A DNA stretch of 64,000 nucleotides from Biomphalaria glabrata. Its lineage: Eukaryota > Mollusca > Gastropoda > Planorbidae. The translations under genes were made by a program, and so were the position numbers. Under the pieces are notes generated by a model. It saw nothing but the letters and a program-made list of their open reading frames with translations, did not search any database and was not told where the DNA came from. Within the stretch, counting starts at the first letter, position 1; the number at the start of each line of letters is the position of its first letter. Below are positions 1 through 12,186 of the stretch, one piece after another. The DNA lies in assembly GCF_947242115.1 (NCBI RefSeq), contig NC_074713.1, positions 11,910,001-11,974,000 on the forward strand. Direction: 5' to 3'.

Positions 1-1290
1 TACAGATCTGACGTATCCAGTGTATAACTGTCTTAAGGTTTTCTTTTCAGCTCCCCAGGATGTTCCTGCTAGGTGTTTTATTATGTTTAATCTTTGTGAT
101 GCTTTTTCTTTTAAATCTGCCATAAAGTGTTTTAGAGACAGTCTTTGGTCTAGTTTTACACCAAGATATGTTGGATTTTCTTCTTTATTTATTGGCTGTG
201 AGTCTATTTTTAGGATGTAGTTTCTTTTTGCTGTTTTGTTGCTGTGGCTAAAGATTGAATAAACTGACTTTTCTTTATTTCCATTTTCCATAATTTTGAA
301 TATGTGGAGATAGTTGTGAGGGCTCTATTTAGTTTGGATCTAGTCAGCACTGGATATTTCTCTGTAGTCCAAATTAAAAGGTCGTCTGCATAAAGTGCCT
401 TATTGACCGAAATGAGGTCCGGGAGGTCATTCATGAAGATTAGAAAGAGAGTGCAGCTAAGGGCTGAACCTTGTGGTAGTCCTTCTTCCAAACTTTTTTA
501 CTAGAGATGGCACCTTCGAATCGGGTTTGGATGGTTCTGTTTTTTAAGAATGCCCTGATCCAGCTGTACATTTTTCCATGGATGCCCATTTTTTTCATCT
601 TCAAAAATAGACCTTTTCTCCACACTCTATCATAGGCTTGCTGCAAATCTATAAATACTGCTGTAGTGTGCTTGTTTTCTTGAAACCCTTCTACTGTGTC
701 CTGGATAAAATGAAAGAGGTGGTCTTCTGTTCTACTTGCTTTCCTGAAGCCAGCTTGTGCATTGTGGAGTGAGCAAGTACTTTCTAGCCACCAATAAAGT
801 CGGTTATTGATAATTTTTTCTGCCATTTTGCCAATTTTGGATGTTAGATATTGGTCTATAACTTTTTGGGTGGTTTATTTTTCTTTAAAATGGGTATTTT
901 GTTTGCAGTTCTCCATTCCTGTGGTATGTCTCCATTTTTCCATGTATGGTTGATAAAGTTAAGTATACAGTTTTGGGCCTGTGGTCCTAGTCCCCGAATC
1001 ATTTCATTTGTTATTCTATCGGGTCCAGGGGATTTTCTTGACTTGAGGCTTTTTAGGGCAGTATTGAGCTCATGTAGAGTGAAGGGATTGTCAAAGATCT
1101 GACAGTTGACTGTTGGAGCTTTTTCTTCTTTCTTTAAGATATTACTAAAGGCCTGGTCCAGTTGTTTTCTTGGCTTTGACTTGTTAATGCTGGCAAAATA
1201 TTTATTGAAGGTTTCAGCCTTTTTAAGGTTTTCTGTTATTATGTCGTCAGTGCCTTTGGGGGTTAGTTATTTGTTTCTTTCCTGCTAGCC
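1..1290 (-). mobile_element. Degraded APE-type non-LTR retrotransposon (LINE), reverse-transcriptase part
   Basis: Minus-strand translation gives a run of non-LTR reverse-transcriptase blocks. These are a KSPGPD-type block near 1020-1040, an AGFRKASRTEDHL / FIDLQQAYDRVW pair at about 620-760, the LPQGSALS block at 460-480 and the YADDLLIW catalytic box near 380-400. After these comes a thumb-like segment (TYLGVKLDQ) at 60-200. The frame shifts several times and no intact ORF remains, so it is dead. The 3' end lies beyond the left edge, and the 5' end fades out near 1290. The block order fits the CR1/Jockey group, but the clade is not resolved by eye. It sits upstream of the first visible AK7 exon, so it is probably inside an AK7 intron and antisense to it. 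Confidence 0.85.
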
Positions 1291-1608
1291 GGTGCAGAAG
1301 AGTCCAGGCCTTTGTAATTGTTTAAATAGCATCAATATCCAGATGTTATTTGTTTTTTTTAATCTGTGTAATAATGTAAAAAAAGGTAATGATGCAATTT
1401 TCTTGACAAATTGAATAATTTACAGGAGGGGTGGAAATCAAATCTACATTTAAGGATTAGATGTAAAAAAAAAAACACTTTTAAATTCTTTTTTAATTTG
1501 GCTCTTTACCTCAGCTCTATAATGTATCACTCTACTCCTGTGTTTAATTTTTTAATAAATAGATATATTTTTTCAATATATTTTTTGTAATATTTCTATT
1601 CTGTTTAG

Positions 1609-4600
1609 TCTGCCTGGCACAATGCTCAGTTCCTACAGTGCTTTGGCGATGGAAAAAATATTGTACCAACTATCCATATTAAGGATTTAGCATCGTAAGA
1701 AACTAAACTTGAGATGATTTCTTTGTTCTTTGTTTTAGTGCAATATTAATTAGCTGATAATCAAATAAAGTAGTTATAAAAAGATATTCTGAATGATCTA
1801 ACAAAAAGATTTAGCAATTATCTTTGTATTTTGTATGACAGAATCATCCAGAATGTTATTGACGCCAAACCTAAAGTCAGATATATTATTGCCAAAGATG
1901 ATGCTCAAACTACATTGGAAGATATTGTCAAGGTAAACATAATTCTTTTTTGTTACAAAGTTAAATTCAATTTGTCTTTGAGAATTGCTGTAGATAATGT
2001 GAAACGGGTGGGAAATAATATGTAATTTTTTTTTGGTGGTCACACCATATAAAAAATGAAGCTAATTATATTACCCATGTTGTAGTTTTATTGTCAATTA
2101 ATTATTAATGTTGATTTTTTTTTGTTTAGACTGTGAGTCAGAACTTAGGATCTGGTAAAGTGAAGTATATTACAAAGGAGGAAGCTTTGCTGAGCAAAGA
2201 CATTGAGGTATGCAGTAGTTTCTTTTACTAGCCAACATTTGGTTGTCTTATTTGTTTTTTTTAATAGACTATCTTTGCTCATAAAAAAATTACTCTACAG
2301 TTATATAAATGCTTGTCTTATCGGCATCATGTTTTAAAAAGTTTCTTAAGAGTAAACTAACACATTCATAGTAGATGTATCTATTATAAAAGATTGGCCT
2401 TTTTTTTCACCAGCATGATTCTAATTGGATTTTGATAGAATACATGTTTCTACATTAACTAACTATGAAAATAGATAATAGGAAGAATTTTAAAAAATTC
2501 TACTTAATTAACGCTTTTGAGAATCGCCAAGAAAGTCACATTTTAATTGATGAGTTCTAAATTTAAGTATACACACAGTATATTTAAATCTTCATCATCT
2601 GTCCCTTGACTTTTGTGACAGTTTGTGTAACCAAATCCCTCCACTTTTCTCTGTCAGCAACTGTTTTTAGCAGGAGAGAGAGGCTGATCCATTCTTTTAT
2701 CCAGCCAGCTTTGTTTAAATAGTTATCATAAAAATAGATGATTGGAATATAATTTAATAACACTTGCAATAACAAGTTTATTTATTTTTATTTTTTTTTA
2801 AACCCAACCCTATTTTAAAAAATCTGTTTATAAACATTTCTCTAGCAAGCTGATTTTGACATGCTGCTTGTAAATTTGAGAATGGATGCTGTCTTTGTTA
2901 AAGAAAGCATGCGTGTAAACTGGGTTTCAGAGCAAGGCCTGATTGAAAACATCACCAGCATTGTCAAAGAATTTAAAGACACAAGAAGTCTTCAGGTAGT
3001 TAAAGGCTTGAAAGTTTTCTTACTTTTTTTGTGTGTGTTCATTTTGTTTTACATATTACAAACATTCCATCAGAGTTGAAAGCTCAAAGCACATACCACA
3101 TGACCAGGCAGCTACTCTTGGTTGCTTAGACACTACAATATCCTTGGGCCTTATAATAGAATTGCTTTTCTTAAGTTTTTATTCTCATTTAGACTATAAT
3201 GTTAGAAAAGGATTCCCTATTACTTGCTTAAAATTTGTTAACAATAACATAGAAATTAAATGGGACATCTGACTGAGTGTCAGGAACTGCGTGGCTACCT
3301 ATCAAGGGGCGCTGAAGTTCACATCCCAACTCAAGCTGAATTGTATTGGCTTAACACCTAACTGCGGCTAGGAAAACTTCTCCCATATTCAGCGTTCCCC
3401 CCATATGTCCATTAGAGGTTGAACCAGAGCCCACTGAGCATGCTTTAGCATGAAAGATGCACTAGACAAAAACAATTGAAAAAAAAAATTGTTAACAAAG
3501 CTTTATATTTTTATGACAACATTTAAATAAGATGGCAATTTTAAATATTTTTAGATCAGGTTTAGTGTAGCCATAAAATGAATTAAAAAACAATATAAAA
3601 TATATGTCACTGAAATTGTATTCTGATATAGTGTAAATGATATATGCATCTTTTTGTCTCCTGTTTCAAGACATAATCTATGTTCTTGGAATGGTGTAAG
3701 TGTCTTTTGAAATATTGCATTCATGTTCCTATGTTTATATTATTTTTAGTGGTGGCAACAAAAGTTTGTTGCTTCATTTTGTGGTTACATTTTTATTTTG
3801 GATTTAAATTACTACATTTTCACTACATATTGTTTTTAATTGGTTTTATTGACACTGTTATAATATAGATGGCATTTATTATTGTATTTAGCCTCTCAGA
3901 GCTGCCATTCTTGGTCCCCCTGCTTCAGGAAAGACAACTGTTGCTAAGCAGCTGTGTGACCTATTCAAACTACATCATATACTAATCAAGAATGTCATTG
4001 ATGAGGAGCTAGAGAACTTGGTGAGTTTTATTGGCCCATAACATTATCATACCTTCAGATGGATCCATTACATTGTCATACTTTCATATAGGTAATTTAA
4101 ATTGTCATAATTTCAAATAGAGGTAATTTAAATTGTCATACTTTCATACAAGTCCATTACATTGTCATAATTTCATATAGGTAATTTATAAATTCTCATA
4201 CTTTCATACAAGTTCATTACATTGTCATGATATCATATAAGTCATTTTCATTGTCATAATTTTATTTAGGTCCATTATATTGTCATACTTTTATATAGGT
4301 CCATTACATTGTCATACTTTCATGAGAAAAATTTAGAGTGACATGAGAGGTAAATGTATTAAAACAGTATATAATGCAAACACTAATAGCAAGGGCCTGC
4401 CTTCTGAAAGCATTAGTCCTGTTAGAGGCTCAACATATATATTAAATTATGAATGTTCTTTCTGTTTTATTTCATTACAATATTAGTTGTTGTATATAGA
4501 AAAAAGAAACTTTTTGAATAAAGGTAAACACAATTTTTAAAAATTGTGGTGGTGCATTTTTTGTAGAAGCATGTTTGTGTGAGGAGGCGCAGTGGCTGAG

Positions 4601-7600
4601 TGGTAAAGCACTTGGCTTCTGAACCGGGGGTCCTGGGTTTGATGTCCCAGTGAAGACTAGGATTTTTATTTTAGGATCTTTGGGTGCCTCTAAGTCCACC
4701 TAGATCTAATGGGTACCTGACATAATTTGGAGAAAAGTAAAGGCAGTTGGTCATTGTGCTGGCCCCAACACCCTCATTAACCGTGGGCCACAGACGACCT
4801 TTACATCATCTGCCCTATAGATTGCAAGGTCTGAAAGGGGAACTTTTTTTTTAATGTTTGTGTGACATTCGTCTATTGTGTTATTCTTGTAGAAAACCAA
4901 AGCCAATAGGACCAATGAGGAAGACATGGAGGAAGACACTGATAACTCAGCTCAAGAGGCCCAGGACCTGCTAGATCAGATCAAAGAAAGCCAGGAGAAT
5001 AACAATGGGCGCATCGATGATCACTTTATCATTCGATTCCTTCGTGACCGGCTCAAGTCCATGCCTTGTCAGAATCAAGGCTTCATCTTGGATGGTTTCC
5101 CCAAGACAATTGCTCAGGCCAGGGATTTGTTTTTGAGTAAGTGATTAGAGTGGTTAATTGCTTTGCTTCCAAACCTGGGTTCCTGGGTTTGAATGTCTGT
5201 GAAGACTGGGATTTTGAATTTTGGGATTTTAGGGTATCCCTGAATCCAACCAACTCTAACTGACTTTAGTTGGGAAAAGTACAGGTGGTTGGTTGTTGTG
5301 CTGGTCACATGGCACCCTAGTTAACTCTGGAAACAGATGACCTTTACATCATCTGCTCAATAGATTGCAAGGTCTGAAATGGAAACTTATTTTACTAAAG
5401 ATATTAGTTGACAGCCACTTATTTATTTTTTTGTTTGTATCTTATCTTATCTTATATAATACAGACGTTACTTCAAAAAAGAAGATGATTACGTCCTACG
5501 CGTCATGCATTTAGTCATGCATATTAACCAATGACTTAAATTCTGCCAAGTCACTGGTTTTCCTGGCTAGCTCAGGCAACCCATTCCATGCTCTAATAGC
5601 ACTAGGGAAGAAGGAATATTTGTACAAATTTGTCCAAGCATATGGGATGAGGAATGTGCCTTTATCTTTGTGTCTTTCAGAGTATTTTATTAAATTTTGT
5701 TTTTGTATTTGAAAATTATGGTTCAGTGTTTTATGTATAATTTCTACTTTACTTTTGAGTCCATTGTCCTGAAGGCTTTCTAAATTTAGTGATTTCACTA
5801 AAAGTGTTACTCTAGTCAAGTGTGAATATTCATTTGTTAAGAATCTCACTGCTCTATTTTGTGTATGTTCCAGTTTCTTAATGTTTTCTTGAAGTTGAGG
5901 GGTCCCAAACGGAGGATGCATATTCTATTATTGGCCTAACCAAGGTTAAATAACATTTTAACATTTGTTTATGTAATTTGTAACATAAAAGTTTCCCCTG
6001 TAAGAAGTTGAGTGCTGCAAGTTTTTTAACAAAAAAAATATTTATTTTTTTCACTCCTGCATTTTGATGCATTCCAGAGAAGAATTCATAGGTTCAAAAA
6101 GTGTGCTAGGAGGATCTTTACAATGCAGGACATTTTATTGGAAGTGCAAAAAAAAAAGGAAGGAGGGGGAACGTTCTGGCCATAATAACAATATATATAG
6201 CCAGCAACAGGCAAAGCCGACATGTAATGCTAGTTTTTTATATTTGTACTTGTTATTTATTTGACGGTATCTTTAGCTCTAATGTATTGAATTAGGTAGA
6301 GAATATTGTTACAAATGAACAATGATAGGTAGAGGTCAACGTATGACCCCCGCGAGATGACACAGCAGCGAGTGTTCTCTGGAATCTACATGTATAAACA
6401 AAGACAGGATGTGACGTGTCCTCACGTGTTGTTCCAAGGAACGAACAGATCTAAGTAGGGGGCAGTTACTAATGAACAGTGACAGATAGAGGTCACTACA
6501 TGTGACCCCGGCTTGATGACACTGCAGCGGGTGTTCTGTGGAATCTACATGTAAAAACAAGGACAGGATGTGACGTTTCCCCACCTGTTGTTCCAGATGA
6601 TACTAGCAGTGTTTGTACAACTTTGGAGGAGCGATTAGGGACTCTATACAAGCCAGAGAGTTAATGTGAAAGTCAGTCGTGAGTGAGCCATTACAGTCGA
6701 TACAGACAATGTAAGACGTGTGCGGCTCTAGTGGAAGGGAAATGTGTACGACTCGATGCAAGTTAACTAGATTAGAGTTAACTGGAGTGGACTACTGTCG
6801 TTAAAGTCTATACAGTGAACTACAGTGGACTTGAGCCATTACAGTTGATACAGTCGATGTAAGACGTGTGCGGCTCTGATTCGTTAGACTTGAGTACGAC
6901 TTGGTTCAGCTTTGGGAGACCTGGAGCGACACTTGGAAGTGTGTCGTTGGTCTGTTCTGTGGAATACGGCTCGATGCAAGTTGAGAAGAGATGAATTGCA
7001 ACGAAGTATAGCTAACTGTAAACTGACAGATATTGTACAGTCTTCTATGCTACATGTTACAGTGACGAATTGTTAGAGTTAATAGTCATTAAAGTTATAT
7101 GAAACTGAAAGTTGAGTCGTCAATTTCTTTGCAGTGTTTTTATTTGTGTGCCTACTAATACATTTAGCCAGAAGATTCAGAAATACGTAACAATATGTTT
7201 TCCTAATAACACTTGATGAACAGATATATCATGTTAGCATAATTTGTTTCCAACATAATTTGGATAGCTGGACGCTGTCTGTAACTACTTTACTTTACTT
7301 GAAAAAAAGATTAATTGTTATTACTCTTTCAATTTCTAGGTGAAGAAGAAGAAGAAGAGGGTGAAGGAGGAGCCAGAAACTACAACAAACAGATCATGCC
7401 TGAGTTTGTAATTTGCCTTGAGGCCACAGATGACTTTCTAAAGAACCGAGTCATGAACCTGCCTGAGTCTGTTGTTAATGGAACCCACAACACAGAGAAA
7501 GAGCTCATCCGGCGTCTCTTGGAGTACAGGACTCAGAACTCAGATGATGAAACTGTGCTGAACTATTTTGATGAGCTGGAATTTCATCCAGAGAAAATTG

Positions 7601-10461
7601 GTAATCAACATTGTTCATTTGGATATTTTTTTATTGAAAATAAAAATGTTCTGTTACCCTTATTGTATTTGTATAGCATAGTTGTTATGAAGGCTTTGAT
7701 TGAGGATTGATACATTTATTGCATCATTTGGTCTTAAACTCACCTATAGAGCTTTAGTAAGAGGAGATCTTTAAAAGGGTCTGAAAATCTCCCACATTTG
7801 GAGTGGGCATTTTATGTGCTGTAGAGGCAAGGAAGGTTTCATTTGGTATGCTAGGTTCAACAATTTTTAATTATAAAAATTTTTCAGTTTTTTTCACAAC
7901 CCATCATGCTTAGCATTGTGGTTTTATTGAAGCACATAATGAAAAAAACAACATACCTATGATAGTAATGCTTTGTTCTATGTCAGTAAGCATCTGTACC
8001 AGACTGGAATCTCATTTTTAAAACACATTAAAATAAAAATATTTTATGTGCTTTTCAGAAATATAAGCATTTTTTTCTAGATTCATTTAAAATATGGGAA
8101 ATCTTTATGCCCCCCCCCCTTTCTGTATATATAGATAATCATTGGTCTTCTAAACCTTTTTGTTAGTGCACAAAGTCAATTTTATTTCTTTTTATTTCTT
8201 ATCTTTGTTTCTTATTTGAATCTCTCAGAATGACAGTATTGCTGTGAATGTGATTTGTTAAATGGTAGTTATCCTGCTTACTTTGTGTTTGTGCTGGCAG
8301 CTCAAAATTAGAATATTAGCTCACAACTTAATATATGCTCTGTATGTGAACCAATATTATCTATTAATTAATGTTATTTAAGTCTTTGTGATTGACTTAG
8401 TTCATGTATATAGGAGACCTATCTGTTTAAAACTTTTTTAGATTAGTTTTTCTTTTTAGCTCTCGTGTCTATGTTTGTAATGTTATCTCAGCGCCTGGAG
8501 CCTTTATTTTGTTTGTTAACAGCACTAAAATAAATTAAATTATTATTATAATAATAATTTTTCTCCAGATGTTAATAAAGATACTTCAGAAATGATGAAA
8601 GACACGGTAGAAAAAATTAGAAAAATTTTTGGCAGTCCCAGAAACTATGGTAAGTTGATGCACATCTCATTTGTTTTCTTTGATGATCTGCTATGTGCTT
8701 AATGTATTTCTTAAATCTTAGCATCATTCAAATGCAAACATCTGAATTTTGTATGCAGGGCCTACACCTGAAGAGTTAGAGGAAATGAAAAGAATAGAAG
8801 AAGAGCAAAGAGAGAAAAGAGAAACAGAAGAGAAAGAAGAAAAAGCTAGAAGAGAAGCTGAAGAACTTCAGGAAAGGCGAAGAAGACAAGAGGAATGGGT
8901 TGGTCAATGTCATTTATATTTGTTTACTAAAGCTCTGAAATAGCATTTTGTTCCATTGCCTAGGGGATTATAAGCACAATGACCAACATTGCCTATAAAA
9001 ACGTCTGCAAATTGATATAGTTGCATAGTAAAATCACTGATACTCGTTATTAGGACTTTTCTCATCTCTGCAACCTCTACTTTTAAATATTAATGGCAAT
9101 ATCAATAAGGTTATAGAATGCTTAAATGCTCAAGTTTCTTGGTAATATGAAACAAAATATGTTTTGATTCTTGAATATACTTTTAATTCTTGAATCTTCT
9201 TGAGATATTTCTAATTATGCAAATTCATTAAAAATATACTGTTTTCTTCTCCGGAATTCCAGAAAACTATTTGTAATTAATCTTTGCCTGGATTCTAAGT
9301 TGAAGCATCAACATATTTGTTGTTAATTTATTGGGTTGCTCCCCCTACCTTTTGGGAGATAAGGTTGACTCAATTGTTGACCAAGTTAAAGGCACTTTCA
9401 TTTTTATAGTATCTCTGCTCTGAATCATTTATGGTGAATGTTTAAATTGATAACAAGGTGAGGTAGGCTTATTTATTAGAATTCAACATTCACATCACTG
9501 TCTTTTGGCCCTGACTTGTAGAAAAACAAAATTGACTGAAAAGTATAAAAAAAATATTAAAAAGACTACCACTTTTAAGTCGAACATTGATACACATATA
9601 GGTAGGAAGTTGACGGTTAGAAGATACCTGCACACTTACAGTAAAAATGTTACCAATTAATGTCCGTTTAAATTCCTAGTACTACCAGATTGTTTTATTA
9701 TAAAATAATTTTGTTTTGTTTCATCTCTTGTGTTCCATTCCCTAAGTCCACTAGGCTTAATGAGGTGAAGAGAGAAGAATATGAACTGCTTGAGGCACAG
9801 TCTATCCCCCTGCGTAACTACCTGATGAAACATGTGATGCCAACATTGACTCAAGCTCTCATTGACTGCTGCAAGACAAGGCCAGATGATCCCATTGATT
9901 ATCTTGTAAGTTGATTTCATTAGTTGCTTCCAGTTACCTAAAGAAATATCCATAAACTTCTTGGCTACCTATTAAGTAGACTTGAGTTTGAATCTCCACT
10001 CAAGCTGGGTTGTGTTTGTTGTTTGTTCTTAAAACTAGTAAAATCACTTATACTAAATCATAAACTTTGCCTGAATTACTACAAAATTTTTGCTTACAAT
10101 AAATGAAAGCACATTATGTTTTGTCAAAAATAATAACAATTGGTGTTATTTTCATTTGTTTCTGTTTTGCTTATGGGGGAAAAATTTTCTAAAAATTTGA
10201 GGCAACATTTTATTGTGCCAAAAAGAATAAAAGTTTGTGCTTAAAGAAATTATAGATTAATCAAAATGTTACATTTTTTGGTATGTAGCATATATAAGCC
10301 CGTTAGATGATTTGTTATTGTAAAAATAAAGTTAATAAATTTAAGTTACTGGTAAATTGGCATAGCATGCATAGTAATAAAGTATAAAACATAATATTCA
10401 TTTTTTTAAATTATATTTTCAGGCTGAATACTTATTTCAACACAATCCACAAATTGATTAG
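1609..10461 (+). CDS. AK7: Adenylate kinase 7 (AK7) orthologue, 3' eleven exons; 5' part outside window
   Basis: Exons are 1609-1694, 1842-1932, 2130-2207, 2846-2995, 3892-4020, 4893-5136, 7340-7600, 8569-8649, 8759-8898, 9747-9905 and 10423-10461. All have GT/AG borders, and together they make exactly 486 codons including TAG. The order is: the end of the AK7-type N-terminal NAD(P)-fold-like region ([17 protein letters not shown]), then the kinase domain with P-loop GPPASGKT (3913-3936). An acidic insert follows, then the substrate signature DGFPKT (5091-5108), a Glu/Arg-rich coiled coil (exon 8759-8898) and a Dpy-30 motif (IPLRNYLM onward). This order matches animal AK7, an adenylate kinase of cilia and sperm flagella that interconverts ATP, ADP and AMP. 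Met and upstream exons are not visible. AATAAA at 11046-11051 is the likely polyadenylation signal. The call is firm; the ciliary role comes from the family. Confidence 0.95.
3272..3480 (+). repeat. SINE-like repeat, 'GGCTACCTA' family, copy 1 (AK7 intron)
   Basis: The segment shares a core (GGCTACCTAnnAAGGGG, then a box-B-like GTTCnnnnCCC and ACTCAAGCTG) with 9955-10025 on the plus strand and 38145-38262 on the minus strand. The last copy shows a tRNA-like head with A box TGGTCGAGAGG and B box GGTTCGACACC. This copy is diverged and its edges are approximate. Confidence 0.55.
4037..4325. repeat. 28-29 bp tandem repeat in an AK7 intron
   Basis: About ten imperfect units run directly downstream of the P-loop exon. 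The core alternates ATTGTCATACTTTCATATAG with TCCATTACATTGTCATA or GTAATTTAAATTGTCATA variants. It is non-coding, and no function is visible. Confidence 0.8.
4581..4845 (+). repeat. tRNA-headed SINE, family A, near full length
   Basis: The head reads GGCGCAGTGGCTGAGTGG (A box) and TCCTGGGTTTGATGTCC (B box). A body follows with CACCTAAGTCCACC-like sequence and GGAGAAAAGTAAAGGC, then a tail with TTTACATCATCTGCCC and AGGTCTGAAAGGGGAACTT ending in poly-T. At least ten relatives lie in the window. It lies in the AK7 intron, in the same orientation as the gene, 48 bp before the exon at 4893. Confidence 0.85.
5139..5392 (+). repeat. tRNA-headed SINE, family A, starting at an AK7 splice donor
   Basis: Body and tail match the copy at 4581 (GGTTCCTGGGTTTGAATG, TTGGGAAAAGTACAGG, CATCATCTGCTC, AGGTCTGAAATGG). 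The A-box part has decayed to AAGTGATTAGAGTGGTTAA. That alignment begins 2-3 bases inside the donor GTAAGT of the exon ending at 5136, so the SINE abuts or overlaps the splice site. Confidence 0.8.
5440..6072 (-). mobile_element. LINE 3' end, family L (AK7 intron)
   Basis: Minus-strand translation gives the typical end of a non-LTR ORF2. First comes [16 protein letters not shown], then [13 protein letters not shown], a segment with [18 protein letters not shown], and the stop after LVNMHD. A short 3' UTR and a (GATAA)n-type tail at 5437-5460 follow. One frame change separates the two readable parts. The upstream RT domain is absent, so this is a 5'-truncated, inactive insertion. Further family pieces lie at 12945-13045, 22205-22530, 33222-33250 and 36455-36590. 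Confidence 0.85.
6307..7192. mobile_element. Solo LTR of an LTR retrotransposon (fossil)
   Basis: The 886-bp block begins TGTTAC and ends GTAACA, the inverted TG..CA ends of an LTR, and is flanked on both sides by ATAT, a 4-bp target duplication. Inside are two tandem copies of a roughly 150-bp module (around 6330-6470 and 6475-6600) and a repeated segment containing AAGACGTGTGCGGCTCT (about 6710 and 6860). No internal coding region is attached, so it is a solo LTR left by recombination. The superfamily is not resolved. Clean ends suggest moderate age. Confidence 0.7.
9955..10025 (+). repeat. SINE-like repeat, 'GGCTACCTA' family, copy 2 (partial)
   Basis: It contains TTGGCTACCTATTAAGTAG, GAGTTTGAATCTCCACTC and AAGCTGGGTTGTG, matching the copies at 3272 and 38145. 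It is partial and lies in the last AK7 intron. Confidence 0.55.
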
Positions 10462-12186
10462 AGTCATCTTGGATCCTCAAATTCTCTTAATCTGACTACC
10501 ATCATCATTAAACAAGCAAATACTAATGTCTGAAAACATGTCTCATTGTGTTATGTTGTGTTTTACTATAAGTATCTGTTTAGTTTTTATTTTCCTGTGT
10601 GTTTTCAGTTAGGTAAAGTAAAAAAAAAAAACAGCATGTAATCATTTGTATACTAAAAATATACTAGACATTAAGGATTGCTATTCTGATTAGCAAATGC
10701 TCAAGCCTAACCCTAAAAAGGACCACAAAATATTTTTTAATGGTATAAAATATAAATCTTTCAGGCTTTTATTTAAGTATTTTTAGAATTTTTCCAGATA
10801 ATAGGTTTAAAAAATAATTTCTCATTAAAGTATTATATTTCTGAGTTTAATGTTTTAATGATTCGGATGTATTGCCATATTTTTTCCCTTTATTGTCTGC
10901 ATTTCTAGCCATAAAGTGTAAAATGTATATTGTAAATCTTATGTAAAATATCTAATGTAAATCTTTAAATTTATAGAAAACAATTTGAAAGAAAATGTTA
11001 CCAGAGAATTGATTTTTTTAATATATGCTATTTTTATGTATATACAATAAAGGCCTCTTTAACAAAACAGTATTTTGGAATATCTCTCATAGTTGGGCCA
11101 TAGTCCCAATTTTAGTTAAATTAAACCTGTTCTAGAAAAGATCTTCTTTTCATATGAATATTAAAAAAGTAAATAAGAGCATATTGGTTGGTCAATTCAT
11201 TAGGTAAATATAGGGAATTTTTTTTAACCAAAATATGTTTAATGTGTAAAAATTCTTAAGTTTGCAAAACAAAAACTGTAAAAACAATATGATACAAAAT
11301 TTTATTTAGGTATACTATAAATATTTTGAAGTAACTAATCTATATAGCTAATAAAAAACATGATGTAGGACCTTTGAGAACATCTGGTCATGTGGTATGT
11401 GCACAGATCAGTCGTTTGGAGGGTCTCGATGGTCCTAGATTCATACCCTGCCTACTGCACCCCCTTCATCATGCAAGAGGTTTGGACTAGGCTGAAATTA
11501 GTTTCAAATCTAGAGGAATATTTGAAATATGTAAAACTTAAAACTCTAAATTATGACAATTAAAATTACAAGATAGTCCAAAATTAAAATTGATATCAAA
11601 CCCAACTTCAAAATAAGAGTTCTTTTGTTATATATTTTCTTTAGGTAGCCAAATACTACTTGAAAACAATGTACATGATCAAGTCAATGTTCATTAATGT
11701 TTAATTCTGAGATAACATTAAAATACAAAAAGCAACTAAAAAATTTGAATAAGGTGATATTTATTACTTAGTCCAAGATTAAAACAATTTCTAATACTAA
11801 TATATATAATTGTTTTAATATATTCATCTGAATATGTAGGGCCTATAGATCTTGCATGATTGGCATCCTTTTTTTTACAAATCTCTCAAAATTTTATTTG
11901 TGATTGTAATTTACAGTGCACTACTAACAGTAATTTTTTGTTCTGAAGGTACATATACATTCAACTTTAAACTTTAATCAGCTTTCAGCATATAGCATAT
12001 AAAGTTGTTTTTTAAAACATTATAACTGTATAAGCCAACGTTCATGATTCCTTTTCATTTTCCATCAACTTGACAAACACTTGAAAACTGGATTTGCTTA
12101 AATATGAAATTAGATATACACGAAATAGTTTCAAGACTACTTTAAATTATAGTTTCTAGCATTCTTTGGCTTTATCTTTTAAATGA
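10462..12186. other. AK7 3' UTR and convergent intergenic space
   Basis: The AK7 3' UTR runs from 10462 to about 11070, with AATAAA at 11046-11051. The CES-A 3' UTR enters from the other side; AATAAA on the minus strand is at 11893-11898. Between them is AT-rich sequence with one SINE (11385-11540). No further gene is seen. Confidence 0.6.
11385..11540 (+). repeat. SINE-like repeat, family B, copy 1
   Basis: It reads GGTCATGTGGTATGTGC, GGAGGGTCTCGATGGTCC, a B-box-like AGATTCATACCCTGCC, GAGGTTTGGACTAGG and a tail GGAATATTTGAAATATGT. The copy at 50560-50730 has a better B box (GGGTTCGAATCCTGCC) and the tail GGAACATTCGAAACATGT. Two related copies support a dispersed, tRNA-related family. Confidence 0.6.
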
